A DNA stretch of 58,523 nucleotides, taken from contig JADHNY010000014.1 of assembly GCA_016779265.1 (NCBI GenBank), positions 1 through 58,523 of the forward strand, written 5' to 3'. The notes below the pieces were generated by a model. That model did no database searches. It saw nothing but the letters and a program-made list of their open reading frames with translations, and was not told the origin of the DNA. Source of the DNA: Pirellulales bacterium. Its GTDB lineage: Bacteria; Planctomycetota; Planctomycetia; Pirellulales; UBA1268. The position numbers and the translations under genes were made by a program. The stretch's first letter is position 1; each line of letters opens with the position of its first letter. Of this stretch, positions 9,269-18,468 are shown piece by piece.

Positions 9269-9910
9269 ATGAGAGCAGATTCGTCAGCAACGGCAGAGCA
9301 GGGCAGGGGGTGGTCTCCACTCCTGCGGTCTGTGGTGTCCTTGGCGATCGCGATCCACCTCGCGGCGGTGGTGCTTCCTCCGCTCGCAAGCCCGCCGCCA
9401 GCCAGCCTGCTGGCCAACGAGGCCATCCAGCCGTTTCGTCCCTATATCGGTTCGCTCTACCTCTGGCATGGCTACCGTTTCTTCGCTCCCGATCCGGGCC
9501 CCGGCCACTCCTTGCGTTGGTCGTTGATCACCGACCAGGGCGAGCTGCTGGAAGGCAGCCTGCCCGACGCCACGCAGGATTGGCCGCGGCTGCTGTACCA
9601 TCGCCGCTTCATGATCGCTGAGAAGCTCTCCGGGATGATCCCGCCGATGGATGCCCCAGAAGCCATTCGCCGCGATGCCCAACTCGAATGGGGACCACTG
9701 GTGCGAGCGGTTGCCGCGGAACTGCTGACCCGCCACAACGGGGTGACCGTGTCGCTCGACATGGTTGAGCACTACCTCCCCACACCTGGTGATGTCATCG
9801 ATCGCCGTCAGCAGCAGCCAGCCGTGCCGGGTGCATGGGAGGACCGCGTCACACCGCTTGGCACCTACGCCTTGGCCAACGCTTCCGCCACGCCAGGAGA
9901 ACAACGATGA
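9269..9910 (+). CDS. Small membrane protein paired with an HTTM protein
   Basis: A 213-residue protein I do not recognise by function. One hydrophobic helix lies near the N-terminus (about 20-45, SVVSLAIAIHLAAVVLPPL). The rest is predicted outside the membrane, with WHGYRFFAPDPGPGHSLRW and PRLLYHRRFM as striking aromatic/basic motifs. From memory, small proteins with this kind of YxFFAP motif often precede HTTM genes in planctomycetes. Its TGA overlaps the ATG of the HTTM gene (9907-9910), so the two are coupled and probably work as a complex. Confidence 0.7.
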   Translation: MRADSSATAEQGRGWSPLLRSVVSLAIAIHLAAVVLPPLASPPPASLLANEAIQPFRPYIGSLYLWHGYRFFAPDPGPGHSLRWSLITDQGELLEGSLPDATQDWPRLLYHRRFMIAEKLSGMIPPMDAPEAIRRDAQLEWGPLVRAVAAELLTRHNGVTVSLDMVEHYLPTPGDVIDRRQQQPAVPGAWEDRVTPLGTYALANASATPGEQR

Positions 9911-10896
9911 GCCAGCGGCAGCAGCAGCTGACTGCCGACGCAGGGCAGGCAGGAGCAGCCCGTGCCACTGGCTGGGTGTCTGCCTGGAATCGTTTCTGGT
10001 TTACCGCAAGTGATCCGCTGCCCCTTGCCGTCGTGCGGATCGTCACCGGGCTGCTGCTTGCCTGGTCGTCATTTGTCTGGCTGCTCGACACCGAAGCCTT
10101 CTTCGGGCCGGCTGGCTGGCTCCCAGCCCACGACGTGTGGCGGATGAATGACCAGCCGTGGCAGTGGAGCTGGTACTTCGCCAGCCCATCACCAGTCGTG
10201 CACTGGGTGCTCGGAATCGTGACGCTGCTCTCGGCGTTGACGCTTGCGGCCGGGCTCTCCACACGGCTCTCCGCGGTCGTGGCTTTGGCTGGGCTGATCA
10301 GCGCTGCCAACAGAGCCCCCCTGAATGTATTCGGTCTGGATGACACGCTCGGCATGCTGCTCATCAGCCTGGTGATCGGACCTGCAGGGGCATGTCTGTC
10401 GGTCGATCGCTGGCTGCAGAGTCGACTGATCGGACATGGACGGACCGGTGATGCTGCAGGGCAGGGGAGTGTCGCGGCGACGATTGCCGTGCGGCTGCTG
10501 CAATGTCACCTCTGTGTCGTCTACTTCTTTTCCGGGAGTGGCAAGCTCCTGGGAGCGAGCTGGTGGGAGGGCATGGCCCTCTGGGGGGCAGCCGCCAATA
10601 GCCAGTACCGCACACTCGACCTGACCTGGATGGCCGACCAGCCACTGCTCATCAACGCCCTCACCCTTTCGACCCTCTTCTGGGAAGTCAGCTACGCGGC
10701 TCTCGTCTGGCCGAGGCTGACTCGCCCGTGGGCGATCGGCATGGGAATCGCCGTCCATCTCGGCATCGGCCTCGCCATGGGGATGATGGAGTTTGGCCTG
10801 GCCATGATTGCGGCCAACTTGGCCTTCGTGCCGGCTGCCCCGTGGCGGAGGTGGACGGCTGCCGTCGGCCTCGCTAGGGTCGAAGCATGCGACTGA
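9907..10896 (+). CDS. HTTM (vitamin K-dependent gamma-carboxylase-like) membrane protein
   Basis: A 329-residue integral membrane protein with several hydrophobic helices. DPLPLAVVRIVTGLLLAW and the following FFGPAGWLPAH match the start of the HTTM domain, a transmembrane module shared with vitamin K-dependent gamma-carboxylase. Bacterial members have no settled function. The frame is open from 9835, but the ATG at 9907 overlaps the previous stop, which decides the start. No extra C-terminal lumenal domain of the animal carboxylase type is seen. Activity as a carboxylase is not supported here. Confidence 0.82.
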   Translation: MSQRQQQLTADAGQAGAARATGWVSAWNRFWFTASDPLPLAVVRIVTGLLLAWSSFVWLLDTEAFFGPAGWLPAHDVWRMNDQPWQWSWYFASPSPVVHWVLGIVTLLSALTLAAGLSTRLSAVVALAGLISAANRAPLNVFGLDDTLGMLLISLVIGPAGACLSVDRWLQSRLIGHGRTGDAAGQGSVAATIAVRLLQCHLCVVYFFSGSGKLLGASWWEGMALWGAAANSQYRTLDLTWMADQPLLINALTLSTLFWEVSYAALVWPRLTRPWAIGMGIAVHLGIGLAMGMMEFGLAMIAANLAFVPAAPWRRWTAAVGLARVEACD

Positions 10897-10957
10897 TGGC
10901 CAGCGAGAGGCACATCGTCGCCACACCAGAGACCTCCCGGATTGGAGTCACGCGAAC

Positions 10958-11956
10958 GTGATCGAGACCCTTGCCGTTGTTGGCGCCACCGGCGCAGTCG
11001 GACGCATCATCCTCCAGCTGCTCGCTGAGCGGCAGTTTCCCGCCAAGAACATCAAGCTCCTGGCCTCGGCCCGATCTGCTGGTCGCACGGTCGATTTTGG
11101 GGGCACACCCCTGACGGTGGAAGAGATGACACCGGACGCTTTCACGGGTGTGACGGTAGCGATCGGCAGCACGCCGGACGAGGTTGCCTTGGAGTTTGTG
11201 CCCTGGGCGGTGGAGAAGGGGGCCATCGTTGTTGATGAGAGCGCTGCCTACCGCATGGATCCCAGCGTGCCGCTGGTAATTCCAGAGGTAAACCCTGACG
11301 CGATTCGTGATCACAAAGGCATCATCGCGAGCCCAAACTGTTCGACCACACAGATGGTGATGGCGCTCAAGCCGCTCCATGACGCTGCGGGTGTTCGTCG
11401 TGTGGTGGCCAGCACGTATCAGGCAGTCAGCGGAGCAGGGCTGTCGGCATCGGATGAACTGCGGGGCGGCATGCGGGGATTGCTCGGCGATGAGCCAGAG
11501 CCACGACAGATCTTCCCGCACCCAATCGCCGCGAATCTGATTCCACAGATCGGCTCCCTTCGTGATGGAGGCAGCACCAGCGAAGAGATGAAGATGGTGC
11601 TTGAGACCCGCAAGATTTTGGGCGACCCGTCCATCGGGCTCTGTGTGACCTGCGTGCGAGTGCCGGTCTTCAATGGGCACTCCGAGTCACTTCTTGTGGA
11701 GACCGAGAAGAAACTGACCGCCGATGAAGCCCGCAAGCTGCTCTCTGCAGCACCAGGCGTGGTTGTGGTGGATGATCTCGCCAACGGTGTCTATCCAACG
11801 CCACGTGCCGCTACCGGCCGCGACGAGGTGTTCGTCGGCCGCATTCGTGAAGATCAGTCATCGCCGACGGGCATCTCGATGTGGTGCGTCTCGGACAATC
11901 TGCGAAAGGGTGCCGCCACCAATGCGGTCCAGATCGCTGAGGTGCTCGCTCGATGA
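10958..11956 (+). CDS. asd: Aspartate-semialdehyde dehydrogenase
   Basis: Reduces aspartyl phosphate to aspartate semialdehyde with NADPH, feeding lysine/diaminopimelate, threonine and methionine synthesis. The frame is open from 10808 but overlaps the HTTM gene; the GTG at 10958 with a GGAG motif about 10 bases upstream starts exactly at the conserved VIETLAVVGATGAVG. That gives 332 residues, usual for the family. The nucleotide motif is GATGAVG (9-15), the catalytic cysteine is Cys128 in SPNCSTTQ, and RVPVFNGHSE carries the conserved His241. The stop overlaps the truA ATG by four bases. Confidence 0.95.
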   Translation: MIETLAVVGATGAVGRIILQLLAERQFPAKNIKLLASARSAGRTVDFGGTPLTVEEMTPDAFTGVTVAIGSTPDEVALEFVPWAVEKGAIVVDESAAYRMDPSVPLVIPEVNPDAIRDHKGIIASPNCSTTQMVMALKPLHDAAGVRRVVASTYQAVSGAGLSASDELRGGMRGLLGDEPEPRQIFPHPIAANLIPQIGSLRDGGSTSEEMKMVLETRKILGDPSIGLCVTCVRVPVFNGHSESLLVETEKKLTADEARKLLSAAPGVVVVDDLANGVYPTPRAATGRDEVFVGRIREDQSSPTGISMWCVSDNLRKGAATNAVQIAEVLAR

Positions 11957-12774
11957 CCGGGGCCGATCCGCGGGCGGGGCGAGAACCGGACGCAGCCACG
12001 CCCCAGCAACGGATCGGACTCCGGCTGGCCTACGACGGAACCGCCTACTCGGGCTGGCAGTCTCAGCCGCATGCGCGGACAGTGCAGGGGATGGTGGCCG
12101 CTGCGATCGCCACCATCGATCCGGCAGCCGACGCCTTGCGGGGGTCGAGCCGGACCGACGCTGGCGTGCATGCCCTCGACCAGGTGGCCGCCTTTACAAG
12201 CCGGCGGATCATGGACCCGGCGGTGTGGCAGCGTGCCATCAACGCCAACCTGCCGAAAGACATCGTGGTGCTGAAGGCGTGGGAGGCGGCAGCCAGTTTT
12301 GATCCAGTGGAGGCGGCTATCCGCAAGCGGTATCGCTACCGGCTCTACGATAATCCCGTGCGGCCGGTGTTCGGACGGATGCAGGTCTGGCGTCAGCCTT
12401 CGCCACTCGATGTGGCGGCGATGCGGCAGGCGGCAGGGGCCCTGGTCGGGGAACACGATTTCACCAGTTTTGAGACTGCATCCTCTCAACGTCGCACCAA
12501 GGTACGCACCATCTACGACCTGACTGTCGAGCGTGCCGACGCCACCGAGCACCCAGGTGCCGAGATCCACGTTGAGGTTGAAGGCAACGGCTTTCTCTAC
12601 AATATGGTGAGGATTATCGTCGGATCATTGGCGATGATTGGTGCGGGCCGGCGACCGGTCGAATGGATGACCGAAGCGTTGGCAGCCCGCCACCGGCCGG
12701 CAGCGGGTCCGACGGCGCCGGCGCATGGTCTGATCCTGCTTTCGATACACCTTGACGACGCTTCCGTAGAGTGA
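11953..12774 (+). CDS. truA: tRNA pseudouridine(38-40) synthase
   Basis: Isomerises uridines 38-40 in the anticodon arm of tRNAs. The protein is 273 residues. LAYDGTAYSGWQ at 25-36 is the typical opening strand and GSSRTDAGVHA carries the catalytic Asp69. A second half-domain includes HDFTSFE and the NGFLYNMVRIIVG motif near the C-terminus. The start overlaps asd (ATGA), and the stop overlaps the kinase's GTG, so asd, truA and the kinase form a translationally coupled chain although their functions are unrelated. Confidence 0.95.
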   Translation: MTGADPRAGREPDAATPQQRIGLRLAYDGTAYSGWQSQPHARTVQGMVAAAIATIDPAADALRGSSRTDAGVHALDQVAAFTSRRIMDPAVWQRAINANLPKDIVVLKAWEAAASFDPVEAAIRKRYRYRLYDNPVRPVFGRMQVWRQPSPLDVAAMRQAAGALVGEHDFTSFETASSQRRTKVRTIYDLTVERADATEHPGAEIHVEVEGNGFLYNMVRIIVGSLAMIGAGRRPVEWMTEALAARHRPAAGPTAPAHGLILLSIHLDDASVE

Positions 12775-13658
12775 CGATGCCGAACACCTCCGAGAAAATC
12801 GGCCCGCTCCGACTCCAGAAGAAACTGGGGGTCGGCAAGCTGTGCGAGATCTGGTCGGCCAATGACACCTCGGCCGAAGCCGCTACGCGGAAGAAGACCT
12901 GGGCGGTCAAGTTTCTTGTGGCGGATGCGGTCGGAGACCGCAGCCAGCGAAAACTCCTTGAGCATGAGCTGCGCGTCTCAAAGAGCCTTTCCCATCCTGG
13001 CATCATCCGCATCGATCGGTTCGAGGTCATCGATGGGATTCCGCTGTTGGTGATGGAACTGTTTGACCATCCCAACCTGAAGACCCAACTGGCTGATACG
13101 CCTGACACGCTGGTGAAACGTGTGCCGCGGATTCTCACGGAGGCGGCCTTGGCGATCACCCATATGCACAGCCGAGGCTGGGTGCACCGCGATATCAAGC
13201 CTGACAATCTGCTGGCGTCGCCAGAGGGTCAGGTCAAGCTGATTGACATGGCGATCGCAGTGCGAAAGGCAGGCATGCTGGGCCGTCTGCTCGGTGGTGC
13301 GGCCACACGCAGCCGCGGAGGACTCGTGCAAGGTTCGCCACTCTACATGTCGCCCGAGCAGATTCGTGGCCGGGCTGTTGATGCCCGCGCCGACATCTAC
13401 TCCTTTGGATGCACTGCGTTTGAGCTGCTGGCAGGCCGGCCACCCTTCCAGTCCCGCACCCAGACCGAACTACTGCAGATGCAGCTGACCGACTCAGCAC
13501 CGTCGGTCGAATCGTACAACCGCAGCGTGCCCAAGGCGGTCGTGCGGCTGATTCGTAAGATGCTCACGAAGAACCCAGCTGGTCGCCCCTCATCCATGGA
13601 CGAAGTGGTCGCACAGCTGCGGAGTTTTCGCACCCTCGAACGGCCCTCGCAGGCCTGA
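12771..13658 (+). CDS. Cytosolic serine/threonine protein kinase with variant DFG motif
   Basis: A 295-residue Hanks-type kinase made of the catalytic domain alone, with no membrane helix. Numbered from the GTG, the ATP lysine is Lys47 (WAVKFL), the alphaC Glu is Glu66, the catalytic loop is HRDIKPDN (139-146), and the activation segment ends in SPEQIRG. The usual DFG is IDMAIA (Asp159 kept, Phe-Gly replaced by Met-Ala), and the glycine loop (GVGKLCEIW) lacks its third Gly. Asp and Lys are intact, so activity remains plausible. The start may be the GTG at 12771, overlapping truA, or the ATG at 12777. The FHA-containing activator at 56069 could read its phosphothreonines, but this is only an idea. 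Confidence 0.88.
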   Translation: MTMPNTSEKIGPLRLQKKLGVGKLCEIWSANDTSAEAATRKKTWAVKFLVADAVGDRSQRKLLEHELRVSKSLSHPGIIRIDRFEVIDGIPLLVMELFDHPNLKTQLADTPDTLVKRVPRILTEAALAITHMHSRGWVHRDIKPDNLLASPEGQVKLIDMAIAVRKAGMLGRLLGGAATRSRGGLVQGSPLYMSPEQIRGRAVDARADIYSFGCTAFELLAGRPPFQSRTQTELLQMQLTDSAPSVESYNRSVPKAVVRLIRKMLTKNPAGRPSSMDEVVAQLRSFRTLERPSQA

Positions 13659-13823
13659 GTCGGGGCCGCTGTGCGAGCGAAAAATGCTTCGCGAGCCACG
13701 ATCACTGGCAAAAAACAGCCACAGCAGCCCGTCTTCGCCGTTGACGCCACCGCAGCGAGTGACGACAGTTTTGGTTCATCTTCAGCCCAAGCCGGCTGAC
13801 ATCTTGTTGGAGTTTGCACATAC

Positions 13824-14792
13824 ATGGCCCGAGGACTGCATCGGCTGCCGCTTGAGCGGCCGATCTACGAGATTCAGGACAGGATTGCCGAACTGGAAGC
13901 CGCCCCGGTGGGATCGGCCGAACAGGAAGAGATCCGCAAACTCCGCCGTGAACTTGTCGAGGTGCAAAAAGAGATCTTTGCCGGGCTCGACCCGTGGCAG
14001 ACCGTCGAGGTCGCCCGGCATCCTGATCGGCCGAAGACGAGCGATTATCTCTCGCTGGTGTTTGACGAGTTTGTCGAACTCCACGGTGACAAGTCTTTCC
14101 GGGACGACCCGGCAATGCTCACGGGGTTCGCAAAACTTGACCAGCACCGGGTTGTGGTTGTCGGCACACAGAAAGGCAAAACACTCGAAGAGCGGCAGGC
14201 GTGTCACTTCGGCTGTGCTCATCCTGAGGGCTACCGCAAGGCAATGGGCAAGATGCGGATGGCAGCCAAGTATGGGCTGCCGGTGATCTGCCTGATTGAC
14301 ACGCCCGGCGCCTATCCGGGCCTGGGTGCGGAAGAACGCGGCCAGGCTCAGGTGATTGCCGAGAGCATGTTCATGATGGCGTCGCTTCCAATCCCAATCG
14401 TCTGCGTGGTGATTGGTGAGGGCGGCTCAGGTGGCGCCCTCGGTATCGGAGTCGGTGACCGGGTGGCGGTGCTTGAGCATGCCTACTACAGCGTGATCAG
14501 CCCGGAAGGGTGTGCCGGCATTCTCTGGAAGAGCGCTGAACACAAAGCCGCCGCCGCGACCGCACTACGGATGCGATCGGCTGACCTTCGCGAACTCGGC
14601 GTTGTCGATGCGGTGATCGAAGAGCCGGCTGGCGGCGCCCATCGCGACCCGCGACAGATGGCGATCCGACTGAAGACCTATCTGCTGAAGTCGCTCAAGG
14701 AACTGACTACCGAGCAGCCTGACGACCTGGTGGCGAAGCGGTACGAGAAGTTCCGCCGCATGGGTCAGTTTCTTGAGACCGCAGCATCCTGA
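13824..14792 (+). CDS. accA: Acetyl-CoA carboxylase carboxyltransferase subunit alpha
   Basis: With AccD it moves the carboxyl group from carboxybiotin to acetyl-CoA, making malonyl-CoA for fatty acid synthesis. The 322-residue length matches stand-alone AccA. LPLERPIYEIQDRI and the short coiled coil to about residue 55 are the typical N-terminus. The crotonase-like core has RHPDRPKTSDYL, PGAYPGLGAEERGQ, GEGGSGGALGI and SPEGCAGILW. A GGAG motif lies 11 bases before the ATG. No accD is nearby. The gene is 165 bp downstream of the kinase, so it may have its own promoter. A short hairpin directly follows the stop codon (14791-14804). Confidence 0.96.
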   Translation: MARGLHRLPLERPIYEIQDRIAELEAAPVGSAEQEEIRKLRRELVEVQKEIFAGLDPWQTVEVARHPDRPKTSDYLSLVFDEFVELHGDKSFRDDPAMLTGFAKLDQHRVVVVGTQKGKTLEERQACHFGCAHPEGYRKAMGKMRMAAKYGLPVICLIDTPGAYPGLGAEERGQAQVIAESMFMMASLPIPIVCVVIGEGGSGGALGIGVGDRVAVLEHAYYSVISPEGCAGILWKSAEHKAAAATALRMRSADLRELGVVDAVIEEPAGGAHRDPRQMAIRLKTYLLKSLKELTTEQPDDLVAKRYEKFRRMGQFLETAAS

Positions 14793-14873
14793 GGCGACCG
14801 CCTCCTCAGACGACGACGAGAACATAGAGACTGAGACGGTAGGTCAGATCAGCGACAGGATGTGAGCTCGAGT

Positions 14874-14892
14874 TGGCTGCATTTCGCAGCCA
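14874..14892. terminator. Possible hairpin terminator between accA and the CvpA gene
   Basis: TGGCTGC (14874-14880) and GCAGCCA (14886-14892) form a perfect 7-bp stem with a 5-base loop in the space between two convergent genes. No U-tract follows, so termination is uncertain. Confidence 0.3.
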
Positions 14893-15027
14893 CTGAGCCC
14901 CTTCCCTCAACGTCCGATAATGTCTCTTATGTTCGTTTCAAGGCCTGTTTTCACGGGTAAAACCGCCCTGCTACCCTCGCCATGCCGTTCCCACAGCGAG
15001 GCTGATTCGACACGCTCAACATCTCGA

Positions 15028-15996
15028 TCAACGCGGTGCGGGCAGCGGGCTCTGGGTTCCCACGCGATAGCCACCGGGCACCTGTTGGGGTGGCGGCACT
15101 GGCTGCAGCGGCACGAACCCAGAAGAGGCTGAAGCCGGCGGCAGGGTGCGGGGAACAACTGTGGCTGGTGGTGTGGCCGTCGGAGGGATGCTGCTCAGCG
15201 GCGGTGCTGTGGGTGCTGGCGATGGAAGCAGCCGTCCTTGAGGCGATGCCTCAGGTGCGGCAAACCAGGAGCTGCCTTCAGGCAGTGGCCCGCCGGCTTG
15301 CGTCGCCGCTGCCCCCCCCTGCTCTACCACCATCGCTGGCTGCGCCGCGACCGACTCAACGCCTGCCCAGGCGGCCACTGAACGGACGCCTTGCCAGACC
15401 GTGGTCAGAGGTGACTCGGCGGTGCTCGTGTCGGTGGCAATCGGCTGCTGCTGGCCGTCGGGCGAACCCAACTCCCGCTCGAACCGATCGAGGTATGGCG
15501 CCACCGTCTCATGCAGGTCTGGTGGCAGGTACGCATCCGCTTGGGCAAGCACGTCAGCCATCAGCCGGCCGCTGCGGCTAGCCACAATCTGGTCGCGGTA
15601 GGCCGGAGCGAGGGTCACCGCAAAGAAGGTCACCACCATGCACAGCAGCAATCCCTTCGCTGCTCCAAACAGCAGGCCCAACTGGTGGTCGAAGGAGGAG
15701 AGGTGAATGGCGTCAATCGCCTTCGAAACCAACCGAAACAGCAGCCAGACAGCGACGGAGCTCCCGGCGTAGAGGGCCAGCATGGCCAACAGCCGGTTCC
15801 AGGGCTCATGCTCACCGAAATAGGGCGCGGCCTCGACGCTAAAGCGAAGGGCGACGAACGAACTGACCACAATGCCGGCGATCCAAGCGAGCTGCCAGAC
15901 AATGCCCTTGAAATAGCCGAGCACCGCAGCCGCAGCCAGGATGCCAATCATCACCAGGTCATAGCCATCGACCGGGATCGTTGCTGGATCTGTCAA
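15028..15996 (-). CDS. CvpA-family membrane protein
   Basis: Family members (colicin V production protein) are membrane proteins linked to envelope homeostasis and biofilm; the exact activity is unknown. YDLVMIGILAAAAVLGYFKG is the typical first helix with its Gly-Lys-Gly turn, and three more helices follow to about residue 130. A family-unusual tail of about 180 residues is rich in Pro, Ala and Ser and likely disordered. The frame is open to a TTG at 16104. A TTG at 15996 gives an N-terminus fitting the family (chosen here); a GTG/ATG pair 42-45 bases further in is also possible. The gene is convergent with accA and divergent from the YdjM-like gene. Confidence 0.8.
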   Translation of the reverse strand: MTDPATIPVDGYDLVMIGILAAAAVLGYFKGIVWQLAWIAGIVVSSFVALRFSVEAAPYFGEHEPWNRLLAMLALYAGSSVAVWLLFRLVSKAIDAIHLSSFDHQLGLLFGAAKGLLLCMVVTFFAVTLAPAYRDQIVASRSGRLMADVLAQADAYLPPDLHETVAPYLDRFERELGSPDGQQQPIATDTSTAESPLTTVWQGVRSVAAWAGVESVAAQPAMVVEQGGAAATQAGGPLPEGSSWFAAPEASPQGRLLPSPAPTAPPLSSIPPTATPPATVVPRTLPPASASSGFVPLQPVPPPQQVPGGYRVGTQSPLPAPR

Positions 15997-16363
15997 AACA
16001 CCGACTCCGTCCGAGGATCTACGTGCAAACTGCGTACGGCTTTTCCGGTGAAGCGGGCAGGGCGGTCCATGCCACGTTTGCGGGACAAGCCGGTCAGGGA
16101 ACAAAAAACGAGCGGGCGGGAAGTGTAGAAATCACGACCAAACCACGCGAGCCCAGTCGCCCGCGAGACCTTACGGAACACGCCGGCCAGAGCAACCAGG
16201 GGCTCTACACAGGACAGGGAAGACACGCCGCTTGCACGGAATCAGATGCCCTGGTTGAGCAGGAGTTTCGCGGAACGTCCGCGAGAGTCGTTTCCCTGCG
16301 GCAGCCGATGGTCTGCTAGGAGAACCGCTCTCTTCCGGCTCCACCCGTGCGCGGTGGCCGGTC

Positions 16364-17284
16364 ATGAATCGCATGCCGGGCATCAGCCCGACAAGAACGG
16401 ACCCAACTGCCGTGCCAGGCTTTCGCGTTCACATCACAGGCTCCTCGATTGTCGGGGTCGGCTATGGAGCCGCCGCCTGGTACGTGGGCGGACTGCCTCC
16501 GATGACCTGCGTCCTCGGGGCAGGCCTGTGTTCGATCGCTGGCATGATGCCCGACCTCGACAGTGGGCCAGGCGTACCGCTGCGAGAGAGCGTGGCGTTT
16601 GCGGCGGCGGTGGTGCCGCTGATGCTTGTGAATCGCTTGCAGGCCACGGGTTTGCCGACCGAGGCGTTGATTCTGCTCGGCGCGGCGGCGTATCTCGCCA
16701 TCCGTTTCGGGGTGACGAAACTGATCAAAAAGTTTGCCATCCATCGCGGGATGTTTCACAGCCTGCCCGCTGCGCTGATCGCTGCGCAGATCACCTACCT
16801 GGCGTTCGGAGCGGAAAACCCGCTCTGCCGCTACTTCATGGCAAGCGCCGTGGTGATCGGCTTTCTGACCCATCTCGTGCTTGATGAGATCTGGAGCGTG
16901 CGGCTGGGCATGTTCGGGCCAAAGTTCAAGAAGTCGTTCGGGACAGCCCTGAAGTTCGTGGGTCCCAATCTCTGGCCAAACGTGACCACCTACGGACTCG
17001 CCAGTGTTCTCGGGATAGCGTCAGCCGGCGACGCGGCCTGGTCTGAACAATGGGCGGCAGCTCGTGAACGCATTGAGCAAGTCGCCACAGAGCAGATCTC
17101 AGCTCTGCCACAGACGGCCTTCCTGCCGCAGGGTTTTCAGCAGATGCAGCCGGCTCCGGCAGCCTTGCCTCAGATGCCATTTCAGCAGCAGTTCCAGCCT
17201 GGCTACCAACAGCAGTATCCGCCGCAGCAGAGCTATCAGCCGCAGCTGCAGCCGAGTCAGCAGCAGCCCTGGCTACGAAGGTGA
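16364..17284 (+). CDS. YdjM-like (LexA-binding, inner membrane) metal-dependent hydrolase family protein
   Basis: A 306-residue membrane protein. PDLDS (about 62-66), HRGMFHSLPAA (about 128-138) and THLVLDEIW (about 168-176) are the His/Asp motifs of the PF04307 family of predicted membrane-bound metal hydrolases. Four or five hydrophobic helices are present. The C-terminal ~50 residues are a Gln/Pro-rich low-complexity tail (QQQ, PQQ repeats). Substrate unknown. The reading frame opens after a 260-bp spacer shared with the divergent CvpA gene. The ATG at 16364 is the first in frame; MPGISP four codons later could also serve. Confidence 0.75.
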   Translation: MNRMPGISPTRTDPTAVPGFRVHITGSSIVGVGYGAAAWYVGGLPPMTCVLGAGLCSIAGMMPDLDSGPGVPLRESVAFAAAVVPLMLVNRLQATGLPTEALILLGAAAYLAIRFGVTKLIKKFAIHRGMFHSLPAALIAAQITYLAFGAENPLCRYFMASAVVIGFLTHLVLDEIWSVRLGMFGPKFKKSFGTALKFVGPNLWPNVTTYGLASVLGIASAGDAAWSEQWAAARERIEQVATEQISALPQTAFLPQGFQQMQPAPAALPQMPFQQQFQPGYQQQYPPQQSYQPQLQPSQQQPWLRR

Positions 17285-17440
17285 GCCCTGCTGCGAAATC
17301 CAGGCGATGAATCCAGGACACAAAAACTGCGTCCACGAAGCCTCTGCGGTCGCCCCCTTGCCCCAGCCACCGAGCGACGGGATCATCGCAGAACCCTCTC
17401 CGCGGCCGTTCGCTGAGATCCGGAGATCTGCCTAGGTCCC

Positions 17441-18421
17441 TTGCCCGCCCGGTTCCGCCACGTGCTCATTCCCCACGCCTTCCTACCCAGTAGCCTGCTG
17501 GCAGCGGTTTCACTGCCTGACATCGGCCTGGTGATGTTCCTGGCACTGATCGCAGTCGCGTCGATCGCGGGGGGAACGTCAGCCTCGTTGCTGACCATCG
17601 GACACCGGCGAATGCAGATTCTGCTCTCGCTCACCGGTGGCGTGATGCTCGGTGTCGGCATGTTGCATCTGCTGCCACATGCCTTCTTCCAGCTAGCGCA
17701 CGACATCGACCGCACAGCGTTCTGGCTGCTAGTGGGCTTCTTTCTGATGTTTCTGCTCGAGCGTGCCTTCCATGGCCATGCCCACCACTCTGCCGAGGGC
17801 AACCATGACGACCACGACCACGGTCACGATGCGGTGCCCGCCCCCTGCTCACACACACCGCACGCGGCCAGTTCACGCTGGGCCTGGCTGGGTGCCTTTG
17901 CAGGCCTCGCCCTGCATAGCCTGGCCGACGGTGCGGCGTTGGCAGCATCGGTCCAGGCTGACGGAGAGCATGGAGCAGGTCTCCTCTCAGGCTTTGCCAC
18001 CTTTGTGGCAATTGTGCTCCACAAGCCGTTTGACTCGCTGATGATCGCCACGCTGATGATCACCTCCGGCATGCAGGCAGGACGCCGTCGGATCGTCACG
18101 CTGATCTACGCCACGATGGTGCCCCTCGGCACAGTTGCATTTCGCGCGAGCCTCGGCCTCGCTCCAGAGCATGCCGAAGACATCCTGGGCATCGCGATGG
18201 CAATGGCAGCCGGCGCCTTCCTCTGCATTGCTGCAGCCGACCTGCTCCCCGAAGTGGAGTTCCACAGCCACGACCGACTGCTGCTCACCGCCGCCCTCAC
18301 CGTCGGCATCGCCCTCGCCTGGGGCATGACCGTTCTCGAGCACGCCTCAGGCATGCACACGCTCCACTCCGGCGAACACGAAGTCCACAGCCACGACCAC
18401 GGACAAGGCCAAGCCCCCTGA
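17441..18421 (+). CDS. ZIP-family divalent metal transporter
   Basis: A 326-residue transporter expected to bring Zn2+ or a related metal into the cytoplasm. HSLADG in helix 4 and HKPFDSL in helix 5 are the metal-site motifs of ZIP proteins. Between helices 3 and 4 is a His/Asp-rich loop (HGHAHHSAEGNHDDHDHGHD) and the C-terminus carries HEVHSHDHGQG, both typical metal-sensing or metal-binding segments. The start is a TTG at 17441; a GTG at 17462 is an alternative. No metal regulator is adjacent, though fur is about 16 kb away. A repeat array lies 48 bp after the stop. Confidence 0.9.
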   Translation: MPARFRHVLIPHAFLPSSLLAAVSLPDIGLVMFLALIAVASIAGGTSASLLTIGHRRMQILLSLTGGVMLGVGMLHLLPHAFFQLAHDIDRTAFWLLVGFFLMFLLERAFHGHAHHSAEGNHDDHDHGHDAVPAPCSHTPHAASSRWAWLGAFAGLALHSLADGAALAASVQADGEHGAGLLSGFATFVAIVLHKPFDSLMIATLMITSGMQAGRRRIVTLIYATMVPLGTVAFRASLGLAPEHAEDILGIAMAMAAGAFLCIAAADLLPEVEFHSHDRLLLTAALTVGIALAWGMTVLEHASGMHTLHSGEHEVHSHDHGQGQAP

Positions 18422-18468
18422 GCCAACCTCACGCCGAAGCACACTCACGCAAGGCGATTCAGTACCGA

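Noticed and set aside
9284..9904. Minus-strand frame of 206 codons opposite the HTTM partner
   Set aside because: Antisense to a gene that is coupled to HTTM by a 4-bp overlap; no recognisable protein features.
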